Origin: Bathynomus jamesi
Lineage: Eukaryota > Arthropoda > Malacostraca > Isopoda > Cirolanidae
Length of the DNA: 64,000 nt
Reading direction: 5' to 3'
NCBI GenBank assembly: GCA_023014485.1
Contig: JAJOZX010001001.1
Span: forward strand, 722,001 to 786,000
The notes beneath the pieces were generated by a model. It searched no databases. It saw only the letters and a list, made by a program, of their open reading frames with translations, and was not told the origin of the DNA. Position numbers and translations under genes: made by a program. Shown here piece by piece: positions 30,380 to 40,590 of this stretch. Every line of letters begins with the position of its first letter. The first letter of the stretch is position 1.

Positions 30380-31243
30380 ATGATGGCTTACAATGATATT
30401 GCATGCTCTACATTCCTAAAGTGGTAGTCACTAAAGTTTACAGATGTGGTGAACACCCAAAGAATTTCTAGTCATCCCTCCTTTGAAACCTTTAAAGCCA
30501 CATTAAATCGTACGAAGCGTGAGAAGCACGACGTCCAAATACTCTATGGATATTCTGGTATGAGCATTCCTGGGTTTCGCGGCTCAAACGATGTAATGGA
30601 TTATGTTACAGGATTAAACTGTCCTAAAGAGTACATATCGTGAAGTGAAAGAAGTCACGCTTACAGAAGAGAAACAAAGGATCTGGGTTGTGAACCTTGT
30701 TGATGATTAGTGTGACAGAAGATATTATACCATGTTATATCACACCGACTACGCCTACCCTTGGCCGGAGAATGTAAATCTTGTGATTATGGACAGTTTA
30801 AAATATTTCTACCACTACATTCATGTATATCACGACGAGTTGAGCAGCGAGATTGTAGCCAAAGGTTTATGTGTATCTTTATTAGAGTTTAGGGACGAGT
30901 ATCGTTTCTCCAGCAGAAAGGACAAGTATGGACAGATGTTTCTCTCAAATAGATCCCCAGAGAGTTAATAAGTGTGTACAGTTCGAGAAAGCACAATGGT
31001 GAATACAATTGCCCCTGAACGAAGATGTACTGTACACATTCCAGGAAGTGTGTGTGTGATAAATCATTAAAACCGATATTACTTCATGTATCACAGATGA
31101 AAAAATTCTCTAAACACCTTCCCAGTTTAATGAGATACAAATATTCGGTTGATTCATCAAAGCGCATCGAATCTTTCGTGTTGGAACAATCTCGTACACG
31201 AATTAATAACGCCTGGAATCGTTCATGGCGTAACCAAGTGTGA
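30380..31243 (+). pseudogene. Unrecognised Polinton-associated gene (~285 codons)
   Basis: I do not recognise this protein. From ATG at 30,380 a frame runs through one TAG (30,425) to YGYSGMSIPGFRGSNDVMDY. It resumes after a frameshift as LTEEKQRIWVVNLVDD and YAYPWPENVNLVIMDSLKYF, and again as VCVCDKSLKPILLHVS and LMRYKYSVDSSKRIESFVLE, ending RNQV. Order and spacing suggest one gene broken by about three frameshifts. It lies downstream of the polymerase on the same strand where Polintons carry variable genes. No membrane segment or catalytic motif is visible. Confidence 0.45.
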
Positions 31244-31499
31244 CTCATACCCACCCAACACGTCCCGCCTCCCCAACGACCCGCACGGTCCCTCCGAGTC
31301 AAACACTGCACAGGCGGCTCATAGTGAGCTTGACCCGTCTGGACGTCCTCACCTCGCAGGATCAATAGAAAACTATTAAAAGCTGGAACTTCCGCTGAGC
31401 AGCATCATCAATGCAGTATACGACGTGTCTGTGTTGAAGTCTATCCGTGTATTCAGGCGTAATACCGGTGCTATTAATTATGTACTTATGATAATAAAA
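31244..31499. other. Non-coding, probable Polinton right edge
   Basis: No gene is visible; a proline-rich reading across 31,250-31,370 is out of frame with neighbours and not conserved-looking. The Polinton probably ends in or near this stretch, but I see no terminal repeat to prove it. Confidence 0.3.
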
Positions 31500-32160
31500 A
31501 CCCACTCTAATAGACAGAGTTTATTTCCACAACAGTTTCGATGCCCACTGGCATCCTCTTCGGGTGGATACAGAAAAACGAATGAACCAAAAACAAGAGG
31601 GAAAACAGTTCAGGGACCATTAAAAAATTCGCACCTAGATTAGATCCCGTTCTCCCGACACCGGAAGGGCACTTTTTATTAAAGGGTCCCGCTTATAAGT
31701 AAATTCGCACAAATTTAAAACTATCGTCTTGTTCTATACATACAGGTTCTATTATTTTGACATAATTACTGCATTTATTATTGCATTTATTATATTTACG
31801 TTTTTTTTATTACTATTATTACCTTTATTATTACATTTATTATTATTGCATTTACATTCATTTTCACATTTATTACTTCCATTATTACATTTACATTTAC
31901 GTTTATATTCCAGTTACATTTTACCGAAAAAACGAATGAACCAAAAGCGAGTCAGGAAACAATCTAGAGACCTTTAAGAAATTCACACTTAGGTTACAAC
32001 CCGTTCACCCGACTCCGTAAGGGATTTTTTGACCAAGAATCTCATTAGAGGGTCCAGCTTATAAGTACCTTCGCACAAATTAAAATTATCCACTTGTTCT
32101 ATCCATACAGATTCTATTATTTTTCGTTTGACATAATTATTGCATTTATAAAGTAATTAA
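31500..32160 (-). repeat. Two imperfect tandem copies of a ~350-bp non-coding block
   Basis: Block 1 (about 31,575-31,780) and block 2 (about 31,920-32,130) share aaaacgaatgaaccaaaa, the gggtccngcttataagt motif and the run ttctatacatacaggttct. Between them is an AT-rich (ttatta)n stretch. The block lies just downstream, on the minus strand, of a PLE coding fragment, so it is probably that element's 3' untranslated or long-repeat DNA. Confidence 0.5.
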
Positions 32161-32199
32161 CTTGATTCCCAATCTACTATACTGTAGCATGATCATTTT

Positions 32200-33060
32200 G
32201 GCTGGCGTGATAAAAAATTGCATTATTAGTATACAACTTCTGAAGGCATATTTATGTTCTTTAATACGGGTTTCAATATTTCTCCAGTTTCTCCTACGTA
32301 TACTAAATCACAACTTTTACAGGGAATGCTGTAGACACAGGCTTGTTCCTGTTTTGCAACGTTATTCCTAACCAATTTACTTTTTACGGTAGACGAATAT
32401 TTGAACGCCAAAGCAAACTTAAACTATTTAGTCAACGGTTTTACTCTTTCTAAGCCGGCAATGTAAGGCAAACTCACATACTGTCTTTGGTTAACTGAAG
32501 GTTCCTGAGGGGCATAAAAAGATTTTCTGGCTTTAAAATACGCCTTTCTGATAAACCACTCAGGATATTTTAAATCCTTAAAAATCTTAAAAATGTTCCA
32601 AAGCTTTGAATTTTCCTGGTCCAGCAAATGTGGACTACAAATCCTGAGTGCTCTTAGAAACATGGAAAAAATAATTGAGCTTTTAACCCCTTCATCATGA
32701 TATGAAAAATAATGAATGTACGAATTACAATGAGTAGGTTTTCTATAGACCGTGAAATTCGGCTTTCCGCTTTCGTTAATGACCAAAACATCTAGAAAAG
32801 GTAATTGTTTGTCGTTTTTCCATTCATATTTAAATTTAATAGAGGGAACAAGATTATTTACTGACTAAAAGAAAGTGTCAAAGTTGTTCCAGTGGTCAGG
32901 CCAAAATGAGAAAATATCATCTACATAACGAAACCAAATTAGATTCCTGGGACATATTGTTTGCAACAATTCTGACTCATAATATTCCCTGTATAATATA
33001 CTCAGTATTGGGGATAAAGGGGACCCCATTTGGTATGGGAATGGGGTCATTTTTTTTTTA
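32200..33060 (-). pseudogene. PLE reverse transcriptase and GIY-YIG fragment
   Basis: The minus strand shows QMGSPLSPILSILYREYYES (RT motif B), IWFRYVDDIFSFWP (motif C), LPFLDVLVINESGKPNFTVY and YRKPTHCNSYIHYFSYH (thumb region), then, after frameshifts, CVYSIPCKSCDLVYVGETGE, the GIY-YIG nuclease start with its Cys pair. The 5' half is cut at 33,060 by a TA-rich tract. It is a separate family from the PLEs at 12,957 and 58,646. Confidence 0.78.
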
Positions 33061-33064
33061 TGCG

Positions 33065-33100
<36 letters not shown>

Positions 33101-33181
33101 TACATATATATATATACATATACATATATTTATTTAAGCGTGGTAGAAGCTGTCCTTAATCCATGTATTTCCATTATTGAC

Positions 33182-33223
<42 letters not shown>

Positions 33224-33288
33224 CATATGTTGATGTGTATTTTGTTGCATACAGAATTTTTCTCTATTGGATGTATCATTTTTTGTTT

Positions 33289-33325
<37 letters not shown>

Positions 33326-33328
<3 letters not shown>

Positions 33329-34537
33329 GGTGTCCCATAAGTCCGGCATCATAGGAGAAATTCATATTTTTCTATTTATACAAACCATAATTCATATTTT
33401 TCTCTTTCTACAGGCCATAATGTCTGTGAGCAAGGAAGAACGAATCCAGATAATTCTACTCATAGGAAATCGGAGTCAAAGAGAGGCCGCTGCTGAATTT
33501 AACAGACTGCATCCAGACCGCGAGCCAATAACACAGAGTTGTGTTAGCAGACTTGTTGCAAAGTTTAAGGAAATAGGATCCATAGAAGATAAACCACGCA
33601 GCGGACTTCAAGGAGGTCCACTGACGATGATACAGCGACTGCTATCCTGGCTCATTTTAACAGATGTCCCAATAAGTCTCTTCGGCGATTGTCCGCCGAG
33701 ACAGGAGTGTCGAAAAGTAGCATCCATCGCATTCTTCAGGCTGACAAATGGTATCCATATAAACTTCAGATCCTACAGAAATTAAGCGAAGATGATCCCG
33801 ACCGGCGGATGGAATTTTGTGAATGGGCTACGGGACAATATGCTCGGGATGCCAATTTCCCATCCACCATTCTGTTCAGTGACGAGGCTGAGTTTTATGG
33901 AAATGGTGAGGTAAATCGACAGAACACCCGCTACTGGTCTCAAAACAACCCTCACTGGTATACTTCTTCAAAGGAACAAGGTGCATCTCGGGTGATGGTA
34001 TGGTGTGGCATTTGGAAGGATCGCATCATAGGCCCTCTCTTTTTCGATGAACATGTCACTGGAGGCACCTACCTACGTATGCTCAAGGAAGAAGCATTTC
34101 CCAGTGTCTTGAACGAAGAAGGAAATTTCCCAACATGGTTCCAGCAAGACGGCGCTCCTGCACATTACAGCACTCAAGTAAGGGAATACCTGTACCAACA
34201 ATTCCATGGTCATTGGATAGGACGTCGATGGCCTGTGGAATGGCCAGCTAGAATCCCGGATCTCACGCTACTAGATTTTTATCTCTGGTGCCACTTGAAA
34301 GCGCTGGTATACGCAGAGAAAATTAGGAGTGTTGAACATTTGCGGCAGCGCATTATTGCTGCATGTAACACCATTACTCCTGACATCATTCACCGTGTGC
34401 TTGCTGACTGGGTATCACGTCTGAATTTGTGTATTGAAAACAATGGTGGACATATTGAGAACGTTCTATAAATAAAAGCTTTTGTTTTGCCTTATTTTAT
34501 TATTTTTCCTATGATGCCGGACTTATGGGACACCCTC
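33326..34537 (+). mobile_element. DD41D mariner element, almost complete (1,212 bp)
   Basis: Terminal repeats begin cagggtgtcccataagtccg and end with the complement (gacttatgggacaccctc), flanked by TA. The repeat differs from those of the other DD41D elements here, indicating a distinct subfamily. It is the best-preserved mariner in the window, with one frameshift. Confidence 0.85.
33420..34471 (+). pseudogene. DD41D mariner transposase with one frameshift
   Basis: ATG at 33,420. MSVSKEERIQIILLIGN opens the first helix-turn-helix, followed by EDKPRSG; a frameshift near 33,620 leads into SAETGVSKSSIHRIL (second helix-turn-helix). Catalytic residues are in TILFSDEAEFYGNG (first Asp), WFQQDGAPAHY (second) and IPDLTLLDFYLW (third), with 41 residues between the second and third. 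The C-terminus GGHIENVL matches full length (~350 aa). One corrected base would reopen it, so it may have been active recently, or the shift may be a sequencing error. Confidence 0.83.
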
Positions 34538-35234
34538 TATATATATATATACATATATATATGTTAAATAACACGTTATTCCTGTATTTCCGTCTAATGC
34601 AATTCTCCTCTATTGACTGTATCGTTTTTTTATGTAAATGTATATAAATCATGTATGTGTATTATCCACGTTTTGCACCTAACGTATATATATATTTTGT
34701 ATTTCGATATATATTAAATAGACAGAACGCTGTAGCTGTGTTTTATTTACTCCATATAAACAAATATTAATGGAAATGAAGGGTATATATATATATATAT
34801 GTGTATATATATAAACGATACAGTGTGTGTGTATGTGTGTCTAGGCGACTGGCTGTATTTTCTAGCTGTTTCGATGAAGTCAACGAGGTAAGACACACTT
34901 TACTTTAAGAAATTGTTCTGGGTGGTGGTGGCGGTCCAGTTGGCCAATATATGTATATATAGATCATTAATCTAAGGCAATTACGCCATACGCCTTCTAA
35001 GCCAACTGCCTGTGATGCCAAAGCCGCCCTAGGAAGGCTAGTGAAAAATTCAAACTGCTTCGAGACGCCGCAGTGAAAGGATCTCTCTCCTTCTTCTTGT
35101 GTTTTATTTTAGGCTAGGCTACTCACAATTACATACATACACACCTTCATACATACATTTCATATATATATATTTTTGGGTGGGGCTGAGCAGCCAGGGT
35201 AGGTTATCCCTTGGAGTTCACATACATACAACTC

Positions 35235-35266
<32 letters not shown>

Positions 35267-35595
35267 GAAATAGGATCCCTCCTAAGGAGACGTAGTTTTA
35301 CATTTAGGATAAAAACGAAGACGTAGAGCATAAAAGTCATTATATTTGGCTGCAGCCGATGTTCCGGGCAACTCTACCCATTTTCAAGGCCTAATAAATA
35401 AAAGCTAAAATTAATACATGACGAAAGTATATAAATGTCGAGAACTAAAACAAAATTAAAAATGTTCAAGAATAAAAATTAAAATTACAAAGCATAAAAC
35501 AGGCATAAGCCAAAAACAAAAAGTAAAAATTATATAAATAACAAAAATATATGAATGATAAAAATAAAACTTAAAAACTAAAAACATTCAAACGT
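34538..35595. other. Non-coding repeats and simple sequence
   Basis: No gene is visible. The stretch 34,840-35,130 contains inverted relatives of 18,800-18,990, and 35,180-35,230 holds the dispersed ctgagcagccagggtaggtt motif. TA and GT microsatellites are scattered. From 35,400 the sequence is a long A-rich (aaaaataaaa) stretch that leads into a PLE fragment on minus. Confidence 0.5.
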
Positions 35596-35599
35596 AAAA

Positions 35600-36260
35600 T
35601 AGTTAAAAAACTTTACTAATAAAAAAGTTAAATGAAAAGCCAAAACAGTAAACCAAACATACCATGCTCACTTGACAGCCACAAAAAACTGAGGCGAAAA
35701 GGAGAGGGTCACAAGGGAAAAAAAAAATTTAGTTTGTAGGTATTCTAATTAATATAAAGGTGGTAACAGCTAGAATCAATATTTAAACTGGAGTTCAAAA
35801 ATTTAATGCACAAAGATTCGTAAAAACGGAGGGAGGACGGGCATTTTAATGATTTAAGAATTTTAAAATTGTTAACAGAAATGTCATCCTTACAATTGAT
35901 AGAATGATTTCTAATAGCAGACTGTTCCTTTTTTGCTCAAACTTTCCCTGTCTTATGGCTAATACCCATATGGGAGCAAAATCTCGCCTGCAAGGAACGA
36001 ACTGTGCTGTCAACGTAGTTCCCCTGGGAACACCCAGGGCAAGTAAACAAATAAACAACAGAACAGCTTATCGCAGGGGGATTTCGTCCTTACATCGGAA
36101 AAAACATCCAAGGGTATTATTATTTACAAAAGCAACGTTAAAATCAGTGTGAAAATAAAATTTCCTCACCACACTCAACAATTGCTTTTTCACAAAAGTG
36201 TTAAAATGGTAGAGATCAGGTAAAACAAGATATTTACAATTCTTAGGAACATCATACGTT
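35600..36260 (-). pseudogene. PLE C-terminal fragment with GIY-YIG domain
   Basis: On minus, YDVPKNCKYLVLPDLYHFN, then NTLGCFFRCKDEIPL, then a GNYVGST-like block and KEQSAIRNHSINCKDD (from frames near 35,900-36,060) give the GIY-YIG endonuclease region of another PLE family. Frameshifts separate the pieces. RT motifs are not seen. The (TA)n-containing sequence at 36,265 marks its truncated 5' edge. Confidence 0.65.
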
Positions 36261-36442
36261 GGGATAAGGTATATATATATATAAGGTATATACTGTATAA
36301 AGGTGTATATAAATTTGTATATAAAGGTGTATATATAAAAGCTTTGCTCTACATACATACACACCATATATATTTTTGTGGGCCTGAACAGCCAGGTTAG
36401 GTTGCCCCTTGAAGTTCACACACACACCCAGATATGTATATA

Positions 36443-37348
36443 CAGGGCGTCCCAAAAAAATGTATACACACTTTAACAGCTGATAGCTCAATTGATGTTT
36501 CTTTCTTTCCAAGTTAAACCCATTAGAATTAATAATGGCAGTCAGACTAAGCTTTGAACAAAGGAAATTCATTCTAAAATGCTACTGGAAGTGTGAAAAC
36601 GCAGTTGAAGTGCAAAGACAGTTTAGGAGGGAGTTTCAAACATATCCACCAACGCGACTTACCATCACTCGAATTAGAGATAAGTTTGAAGCCGATGGAA
36701 CTGTTCAGAATGTCCACAAGAAGCGTTCCGGAAGACCACGGACATCGACAAGCCCCACAAAGCAAGAAAGAGTACTGGAAACGTATCACCAAAGTCCAAG
36801 AAAATCTGTGCGGCAAGCGAGTCGTGAGGTAGGAATTTCAGAATCGTCTGTCCAACGCATTTTGAAGCGCTGTCAATGGAAAAGTTACATTCCAAGATTA
36901 GTCCATGCTATTAATGAAGATGATCCGGACCGAAGAGTGGAGTATTGCGAGTGGTACTTGGCACGATGTGGATGTGGATTGGACGAAGTGGTTTCGTAGA
37001 ATACCCTCCGCGTTCACCAGACCTCACACCACTAGACTTTTTTTTATGGGGATACTTAAAAGACAAAGTCTACGCTATAAAACCTGCAACAGTCGCTGAA
37101 TTGAGAGCAGCCATTGAACGAGAATGCACACACATACCAAACGAAATGTTTCGTGATGTTTGCGATTCCATTGCTTCGCGTTATCAGCAGTGCCTGGACC
37201 AGAACGGACGTCAGTTTGAAAACAGGCGTTGACAAAACAATTAAATAATGTCTGTAGATTCTATTACATTTTGAAAAAGAAATGTATTTTAATAAACACT
37301 GCCTTTATGAGTATTTAAAGTGTGTATAAATTTTTTTGGGACGCCCTG
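36443..37348 (+). mobile_element. Internally deleted DD41D-type mariner (906 bp)
   Basis: Terminal repeats start cagggcgtcccaaaaaaatg and end with the complement (tttttttgggacgccctg), flanked by TA. About 300 bp of the transposase centre is missing, so it is non-autonomous. Confidence 0.82.
36535..37232 (+). pseudogene. Mariner transposase lacking the catalytic centre
   Basis: ATG at 36,535 begins [18 protein letters not shown]; the DNA-binding domain is complete ([20 protein letters not shown], then [14 protein letters not shown]) through [14 protein letters not shown]. The reading then jumps, near 36,970, to PPRSPDLTPLDFFLWGYLKD and continues in another frame to QFENRR. The first and second catalytic Asp regions are deleted. 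It might still bind its terminal repeats if expressed, but could not catalyse transposition. Confidence 0.78.
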
Positions 37349-37979
37349 TATATATATAATTTTTTGAGGGAGGCTGAGGGGGGGGGGGGGAAATCACTCT
37401 CAGCATGTTGCATGGAATGTTGTAAGATAGAATGTTGCAATGAAATTGCACTCTCCCATTTTGCGGGAATACTACTTGGGTGGACCCACGCAGCCGTACT
37501 TGACCAGGTGGAATCAAAAGCTTTTCATTTCATCAATTATCCTCCTCTTATTGACTCTCTTCAATTCCTCTCTGTTCATCGCAATGTTGCCTCACTCTCT
37601 CTTTACTCTCGCTATTATAACCGACACTGCTCTTCTGAACTCTAACTGCATTCCTCCTTCTTTAAGGAGAGTACGCAGTACCAGACTTTCTACACATCCT
37701 CAGTCCTTTTCTGTTCACCTCTCTAAAGCAAAGGTTAATCGGTATTTTCAATTTTTCATCTACTCAACCGGTGAATTCTGGAGCAGTCTTCCTCAATCCA
37801 TCTTTCCTCCTGTCTATGACCTCCAATCTTTCAAACGCAGTGTGTCCAGGCATTTCAAAATCCAGGACCTTGATTTTGGCTCTCTTCTACTTTTATTGGG
37901 GTTGGGTGGGGGCTTTTGCTGGCATTCTCCCTTGGCCCCTCCTTACTGCATAAACAAAAAAATCAGAATTTTCACATGA
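37349..37979 (+). pseudogene. Jockey/CR1-like non-LTR retrotransposon, 3' end of RT ORF
   Basis: The frame LLDQVESKAFHFINYPPLID then SFNSSLFIAML and SLRRVRSTRLSTHPQSF, NRYFQFFIYSTGEFWSSLPQ and SFKRSVSRHF matches the C-terminal tail of Jockey-like RT proteins common in arthropods, in two frames. The upstream ~90 bp repeats, inverted, the sequence after the relic at 18,480. The rest of the element is absent. Confidence 0.65.
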
Positions 37980-38570
37980 AACTAGTATAAATAGTATTAA
38001 GCCGCTTAAACTAAAAGAAATAAGATAGAGTAATGTTACTGAAGCATCATTAAAGTACTAATGATTAATGTAGGTTGGAAAATGAAACTACCAAAAAAAA
38101 CGTTGTTTACATGGTTAGTTATATAGTTTCGTGAGAGTACAGAGAAAGTTGGTTGGTTAGTAAAGCATTTATGAAATTAAAGGTGGTTAGACTGAACTAT
38201 CACATCACTGCTAGGAGCCTTTTTTGTGTATAAGGACTCGAACAGTGAACTGAATTTTAAATGTGTAGACTCTTGTAATATTTTGAAGTGCTTACAGGAG
38301 GAAGGAAGTTTATATTTTCTTTTCAATGAAGTCGGAGGAAGACGCTTTGTTGCGTGCAAAATGTTGAGTAGATTCTGTAAATAATTCCTATATGGCCCAT
38401 AATTAACTCTTAGGAAGCAACTTGATCATTTCTCAATATGAAAAAGTATTTCAGAAACGTTAGTATGTTAATTATTAGTAAAAACCTTACTCCAATGAAA
38501 GTTTTTCTTGGGGGTCATGAATAAAAGATTCTCGAGAAATGACTTGTGCATTATCTTTCTTTCATATATA
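37980..38570. other. Non-coding stretch
   Basis: I see no gene, repeat end or RNA here. Confidence 0.4.
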
Positions 38571-38873
38571 GAGGGTGGAGCAAAAGTCGGGCACCATAGG
38601 GCAAATTACAGTAAAACGCTAAAGTCGTGTACTATAGGATAAATACTAGTCACTATTCGAAATAATGATCATTAAGTTGAAAACAATTTTTGATTCGCTG
38701 TACACATGATGTATTCTATGTCTGAGTAATTCAACGGAGACGACAAAAAAAAAGTAATAAACAATTAACAATCATCATATACACAGCAAATCGGAAAATG
38801 TTTTGAAATTAATGGTTACCAGTTTGAACGCTGAATGTAATTTATTGTGGTGCACGACTTTTGCGCCACCCTG
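38571..38873. repeat. Mariner-type MITE (~303 bp)
   Basis: Ends gagggtggagcaaaagtcgg and the complement (cgacttttgcgccaccctg) form ~20-bp imperfect terminal inverted repeats flanked by TA. No ORF. The AT-rich interior is typical of a deletion derivative of a mariner. Confidence 0.7.
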
Positions 38874-38883
38874 TATATAACCT

Positions 38884-38934
<51 letters not shown>

Positions 38935-39183
38935 AGGCCTTCCGAAGCAAAAGTAGCACAAGCGCCATCCTGGGCAAAAATGAGTTATACCCACTGAGAG
39001 GTTCTTCGGACCGTATACTATCATATGGTAATGGATGAATTGCAGAAACGCCAATGTTCGTATGGTCGAAAGTCCCGCTAAAAATAATAAAAAATATCTC
39101 TGTCCGAAGGTCGCATAACTTTCAACGCGTTTTCTGACGATTAAAAAAAATGGCGCTTGTGCTACTTTTGCTTCGGAAGGCCT
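38935..39183. repeat. MITE with perfect 34-bp terminal inverted repeats
   Basis: The left repeat at 38,935-38,968 starts aggccttccgaagcaaaagt; the right repeat at 39,150-39,183 is its exact complement. The 249-bp element lies directly after a (TA)n tract. Perfect ends suggest recent activity. Superfamily unknown. Confidence 0.8.
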
Positions 39184-39379
39184 CATATATGAATATGAAA
39201 AGGTTTATTGGCAGACTATGGTCCATATGACAAATATTAATACAATGACAGTTCACATACAAAGGATAGAAATGTATTCAATTGATTAGAAATAATACTT
39301 TAATGTCGAAGTTAAGTAGAGCCACAGACAGACGTTTTCGGACCAAGAATTCTATAGCTTAAAGGATAAATGGCAGGAC

Positions 39380-39592
39380 TCATGTATAGCTTGGATAATC
39401 GGGTTGGTTGATTTTTTTAATTCTTTGCATTAGACTGTATTGAGCACGTCTTGTTACCTCGGGGAAGCTCGGGACATTGCGGGTAGCAAACATTTGGAAA
39501 GCTGAGCATCTCGGGAGGGATGATTTATGCAAAAGTCTAAAAGACCTGTTGTACATCAAACTTAGGTTTCTGCCAGAACCTTTATAATTCAC
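39380..39592 (-). pseudogene. Non-LTR retrotransposon RT C-terminal relic
   Basis: The minus-strand frame shows YNRSFRLLHKSSLPRCSAFQ, then MFATRNVPSFPEVTRRAQYS, resembling the conserved tail of many non-LTR RT ORFs (leucine-rich, SASEMF..., then R...SF..R). Nothing else of the element is visible around it. Confidence 0.5.
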
Positions 39593-39661
39593 CCAGAGTT
39601 GCTCTCCGTATATATATGGGCGTAGCCAAAATTTCTTTTCAGGAGGGCCTAATATATATAG

Positions 39662-39699
<38 letters not shown>

Positions 39700-39700
<1 letters not shown>

Positions 39701-39890
39701 ATATATATATACGATACAAACCCACAAGGAAAAAAATTATTCCAAAATCTTTCGTGTATTCAGAAGTACACCTCGTCAGGGAATGTACTTCTGAATACAC
39801 GAAAGGCCTTGGAATCATTTTTCATTTTCCTTGTGGGTTTCTATCATTTATTCATTTCACATGTTTGTGAAATTCATCCCATATATATTA
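39700..39890. repeat. Palindromic PLE end
   Basis: The left arm (cccacaaggaaaaaaattat...) and right arm (...cattttccttgtgggttt) are inverted copies of the PLE terminal region, meeting at ~39,770-39,781. The right side ends with the gaaattcatcccatatat motif. It is a fold-back consisting only of PLE end sequence. Confidence 0.7.
39739..39784 (-). ncRNA. Hammerhead ribozyme motif in PLE end
   Basis: On minus: stem I strand ATTCC, core CTGACGA, then a hairpin of GTGTA with TACAC around CTTCTGAA (stem II), core GAAA, a short GATTTT segment (minimal stem III), then GGAAT closing stem I. PLE long repeats are known to carry such minimal hammerheads. Self-cleavage cannot be shown from sequence. Confidence 0.6.
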
Positions 39891-40091
39891 AAGTGGGTAA
39901 ATGAGTAAAAACACATTCCTAAATGTATTACTGTACAATAACACTGGTCTACAGCCAAAATGCTTCGGAAATAAAAGCTGTCAATCTTTACTAATTTTGG
40001 GTCACTGAATATGAAAATGATGCCTAAAATTGCCAATTGGCTCTATTTATAAAGATATCAGGCAACCCTGCACCCTACTAACAGGACTGCA

Positions 40092-40488
40092 TCTGTCGCG
40101 TAATATGTAGACGCCTGTGACACATCGACGCATTGACTCTACTGCGCATGCTCGTAGTTATATTTTTTATTTTAATAAATTAATGTAAATATATATAATA
40201 TATATATATATATATATACAATAAAATGTAATTTTAAATTTATCTATTACATTATGTATTTGTAAATTATTTATTAAAAAATAGATTGGATCATTTTAAC
40301 ATATTGCTTCCCATAATGTTTTTGATATTAATATAAATGGAATACTAACCTAACTTAACCTTACCTAATTTAAAATTATTAAACTGCAATGTAATTACAT
40401 TAATTTATTAAAATAAAAAAATATAACTACGCGCATGCGCAGTATAGTCAAAGCGTCGAAGTGTCACAGGCGTCTACATATTACGCCA
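40092..40488. repeat. MITE with ~90-bp terminal inverted repeats
   Basis: The left arm begins gcgtaatatgtagacgcctg and the right arm is its near-perfect complement (caggcgtctacatattacgc). The interior is AT-rich with a TA repeat. It lies between the transposon end and the first ORF. Confidence 0.7.
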
Positions 40489-40590
40489 CAGCATCAGTTC
40501 ATTCGCGGAAGTCATACAGTGCACCTTTGTCGAACTCTTTTTAGTGTTTGCTTTTGAAACTGAATTTTTTTCAGCCTAATTTGAACAAGG

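Larger units (their letters stand above)
21361..31250. mobile_element. Polinton/Maverick (adintovirus-like) element, degraded
   Basis: Two divergent gene blocks meet near 25,850. Minus: ATPase, conserved unknown, integrase, penton, core-like, major capsid. Plus: protein-primed DNA polymerase, then an unknown gene. This gene set defines Polintons, which encode both transposition and virion functions. The left edge cuts the capsid gene inside a (tttatattac)n repeat at 21,340-21,385. I found no terminal inverted repeats. The capsid/protease fragment at 1-1,108, in opposite orientation, supplies the missing gene types but is probably from another copy. Confidence 0.82.

Noticed and set aside
33065..33325. 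Open frames made of Tyr-Ile repeats across TA tracts (also at 16,001, 21,060, 38,880, 43,990, 46,110, 61,230)
   Set aside because: They are translations of (TA)n microsatellites, open by composition only.
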